Source of the DNA: JTS-RE94 sp041750795
GTDB taxonomy: Bacteria; Planctomycetota; Planctomycetia; Pirellulales; PALSA-1355
Direction of reading: 5' to 3'
DNA: 22,921 nucleotides
Assembly (NCBI GenBank): GCA_041750795.1
Contig: JBGSYQ010000351.1
Span: forward strand, 1-22,921
The translations under genes were made by a program, and so were the position numbers. Position 1 is the first letter of the stretch; each line of letters begins with the position of its first letter. The notes beneath the pieces are model-generated. The model did not search any database. It was not told where the DNA came from and saw only the letters and a program-made list of their open reading frames with translations. Below are positions 22,611-22,921 of this stretch, piece by piece.

Positions 22611-22684
22611 AGCTGATGAAGTATTCGACAGGCTGCGACATCGCCTGGATGCGATGACAAAATGGCGACATAAGTCGCTATTCT
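22611..22684. repeat. Hairpin-rich non-coding element, partial copy (copy B)
   Basis: GAAGTATTCGAC and the following ~65 bases align with 12801-12866 of copy A. H1 is CATCGC...GCGATG (22639-22656). H2 is AAAATGGCGAC, loop ATAA, GTCGCTATTCT (22659-22684). The left terminal repeat is damaged (TAGCTGATGAA) and the third hairpin and right terminal repeat of copy A are missing. It lies between convergent genes and ends 1 bp before the minus-strand gene's stop codon. Confidence 0.78.
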
Positions 22685-22685
22685 A

Positions 22686-22868
22686 CTAGCGCGACTTGAC
22701 CTTCCAGACAATGCCGCCGACGGCGGCCGCTGCCACAGTGGCGATGGGCATCGCGAGGCCCCAGCCGAAGCCCAGGCCAAATCTCAACGCTCCCATACCG
22801 ACCCACCATGTGATCACGAAGGCGATCAGCGCCTGGTCGCGCTGCTGCTTCTTGGCGTCGTCGGTCAT
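22686..22868 (-). CDS. Small membrane protein at the window edge (probably continues)
   Basis: The last 60 codons encode MTDDAKKQQRDQ, then two hydrophobic segments (ALIAFVITWWVGMGALRFG and GLAMPIATVAAAAVGGIVW) and a basic tail KVKSR. The ATG at 22868 is a possible start, but the frame stays open to the window end through 17 Ala/Pro/Gly-rich codons that look like a linker, so the gene may begin outside the window with another domain. No family is recognised. It is convergent with the receiver gene across copy B of the repeat. Confidence 0.55.
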   Translation of the reverse strand: MTDDAKKQQRDQALIAFVITWWVGMGALRFGLGFGWGLAMPIATVAAAAVGGIVWKVKSR

Positions 22869-22921
22869 CGGTCCGGCCGGAGCGGCCGGGGCCGTGGGCG
22901 CCGCGGCCGGGGCGCTGGCAG

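Noticed and set aside
1..22921. CRISPR array, tRNA, rRNA, insertion sequence or phage genes
   Set aside because: Read through on both strands: no regularly spaced direct repeats, no transposase or integrase motifs, and no recognisable tRNA or rRNA sequence.

Overview
The window looks like a chromosomal segment of a planctomycete, most likely a Pirellulales-type bacterium. This rests on content and style rather than a marker gene. It is GC-rich, has two long secreted PQQ-type beta-propeller proteins in tandem, a very cysteine-rich secreted repeat protein, many lineage-style hypothetical proteins with signal peptides, and a CitG-like gene beside a 6-pyruvoyl-tetrahydropterin-synthase-like gene. 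I see no rRNA, tRNA, CRISPR array, transposase or phage gene.

Layout. 1-2986 (+): an alpha/beta hydrolase, which may start upstream of the window, then a TPR protein fused to a GT9-like glycosyltransferase domain. 3015-5356 (-): a tight three-gene unit with an OleB/haloalkane-dehalogenase-type hydrolase, a CitG-like protein and a QueD/PTPS-like enzyme. 5600-7789 (+): polyphosphate kinase 1, convergent at 9 bp with an HD-domain phosphohydrolase (7799-9130, -). That gene lies behind a zinc-ribbon membrane protein (9168-9866, -). 10094-10585 (-) is a tandem-ACT protein, divergent from a YbgC-type thioesterase (10839-11243, +). An M50 site-2 protease follows (11450-12163, +), then a small secreted Pro/Tyr/Gly/His-rich protein (12370-12660, +) with a good sigma-54-type promoter candidate. 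12941-14049 holds a divergent pair: a secreted helical protein (-) and a small membrane protein (+). 14225-15376 (+) is a helical hypothetical, separated by a bidirectional terminator from the Cys-rich protein (15470-16309, -). After a gene-poor stretch come a small cupin (16931-17296, +), the two PQQ-propeller proteins (17697-19985 and 20047-22053, +), a degenerate receiver domain (22213-22581, +) and a membrane protein at the right edge (-).

The most unusual signal lies between genes. A family of short, hairpin-rich, non-coding elements occurs at 12788-12943 and 22611-22684, with a minimal version at 17294-17337. The two larger copies share two hairpins and differ by compensatory base changes that keep the pairing, which suggests the RNA or DNA fold is what is maintained. 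The terminal inverted repeats begin TAACAG, and in two cases that TAA is the stop codon of the adjacent gene.

Functionally most of this is housekeeping or envelope biology: polyphosphate synthesis, nucleotide or phosphoester hydrolysis, intramembrane proteolysis and secreted propeller or cysteine-rich proteins. The one metabolic cluster with a hint of specialised chemistry is the OleB-like/CitG-like/PTPS-like unit. It may relate to pterin (possibly tetrahydromethanopterin) cofactor synthesis, but that is inference.
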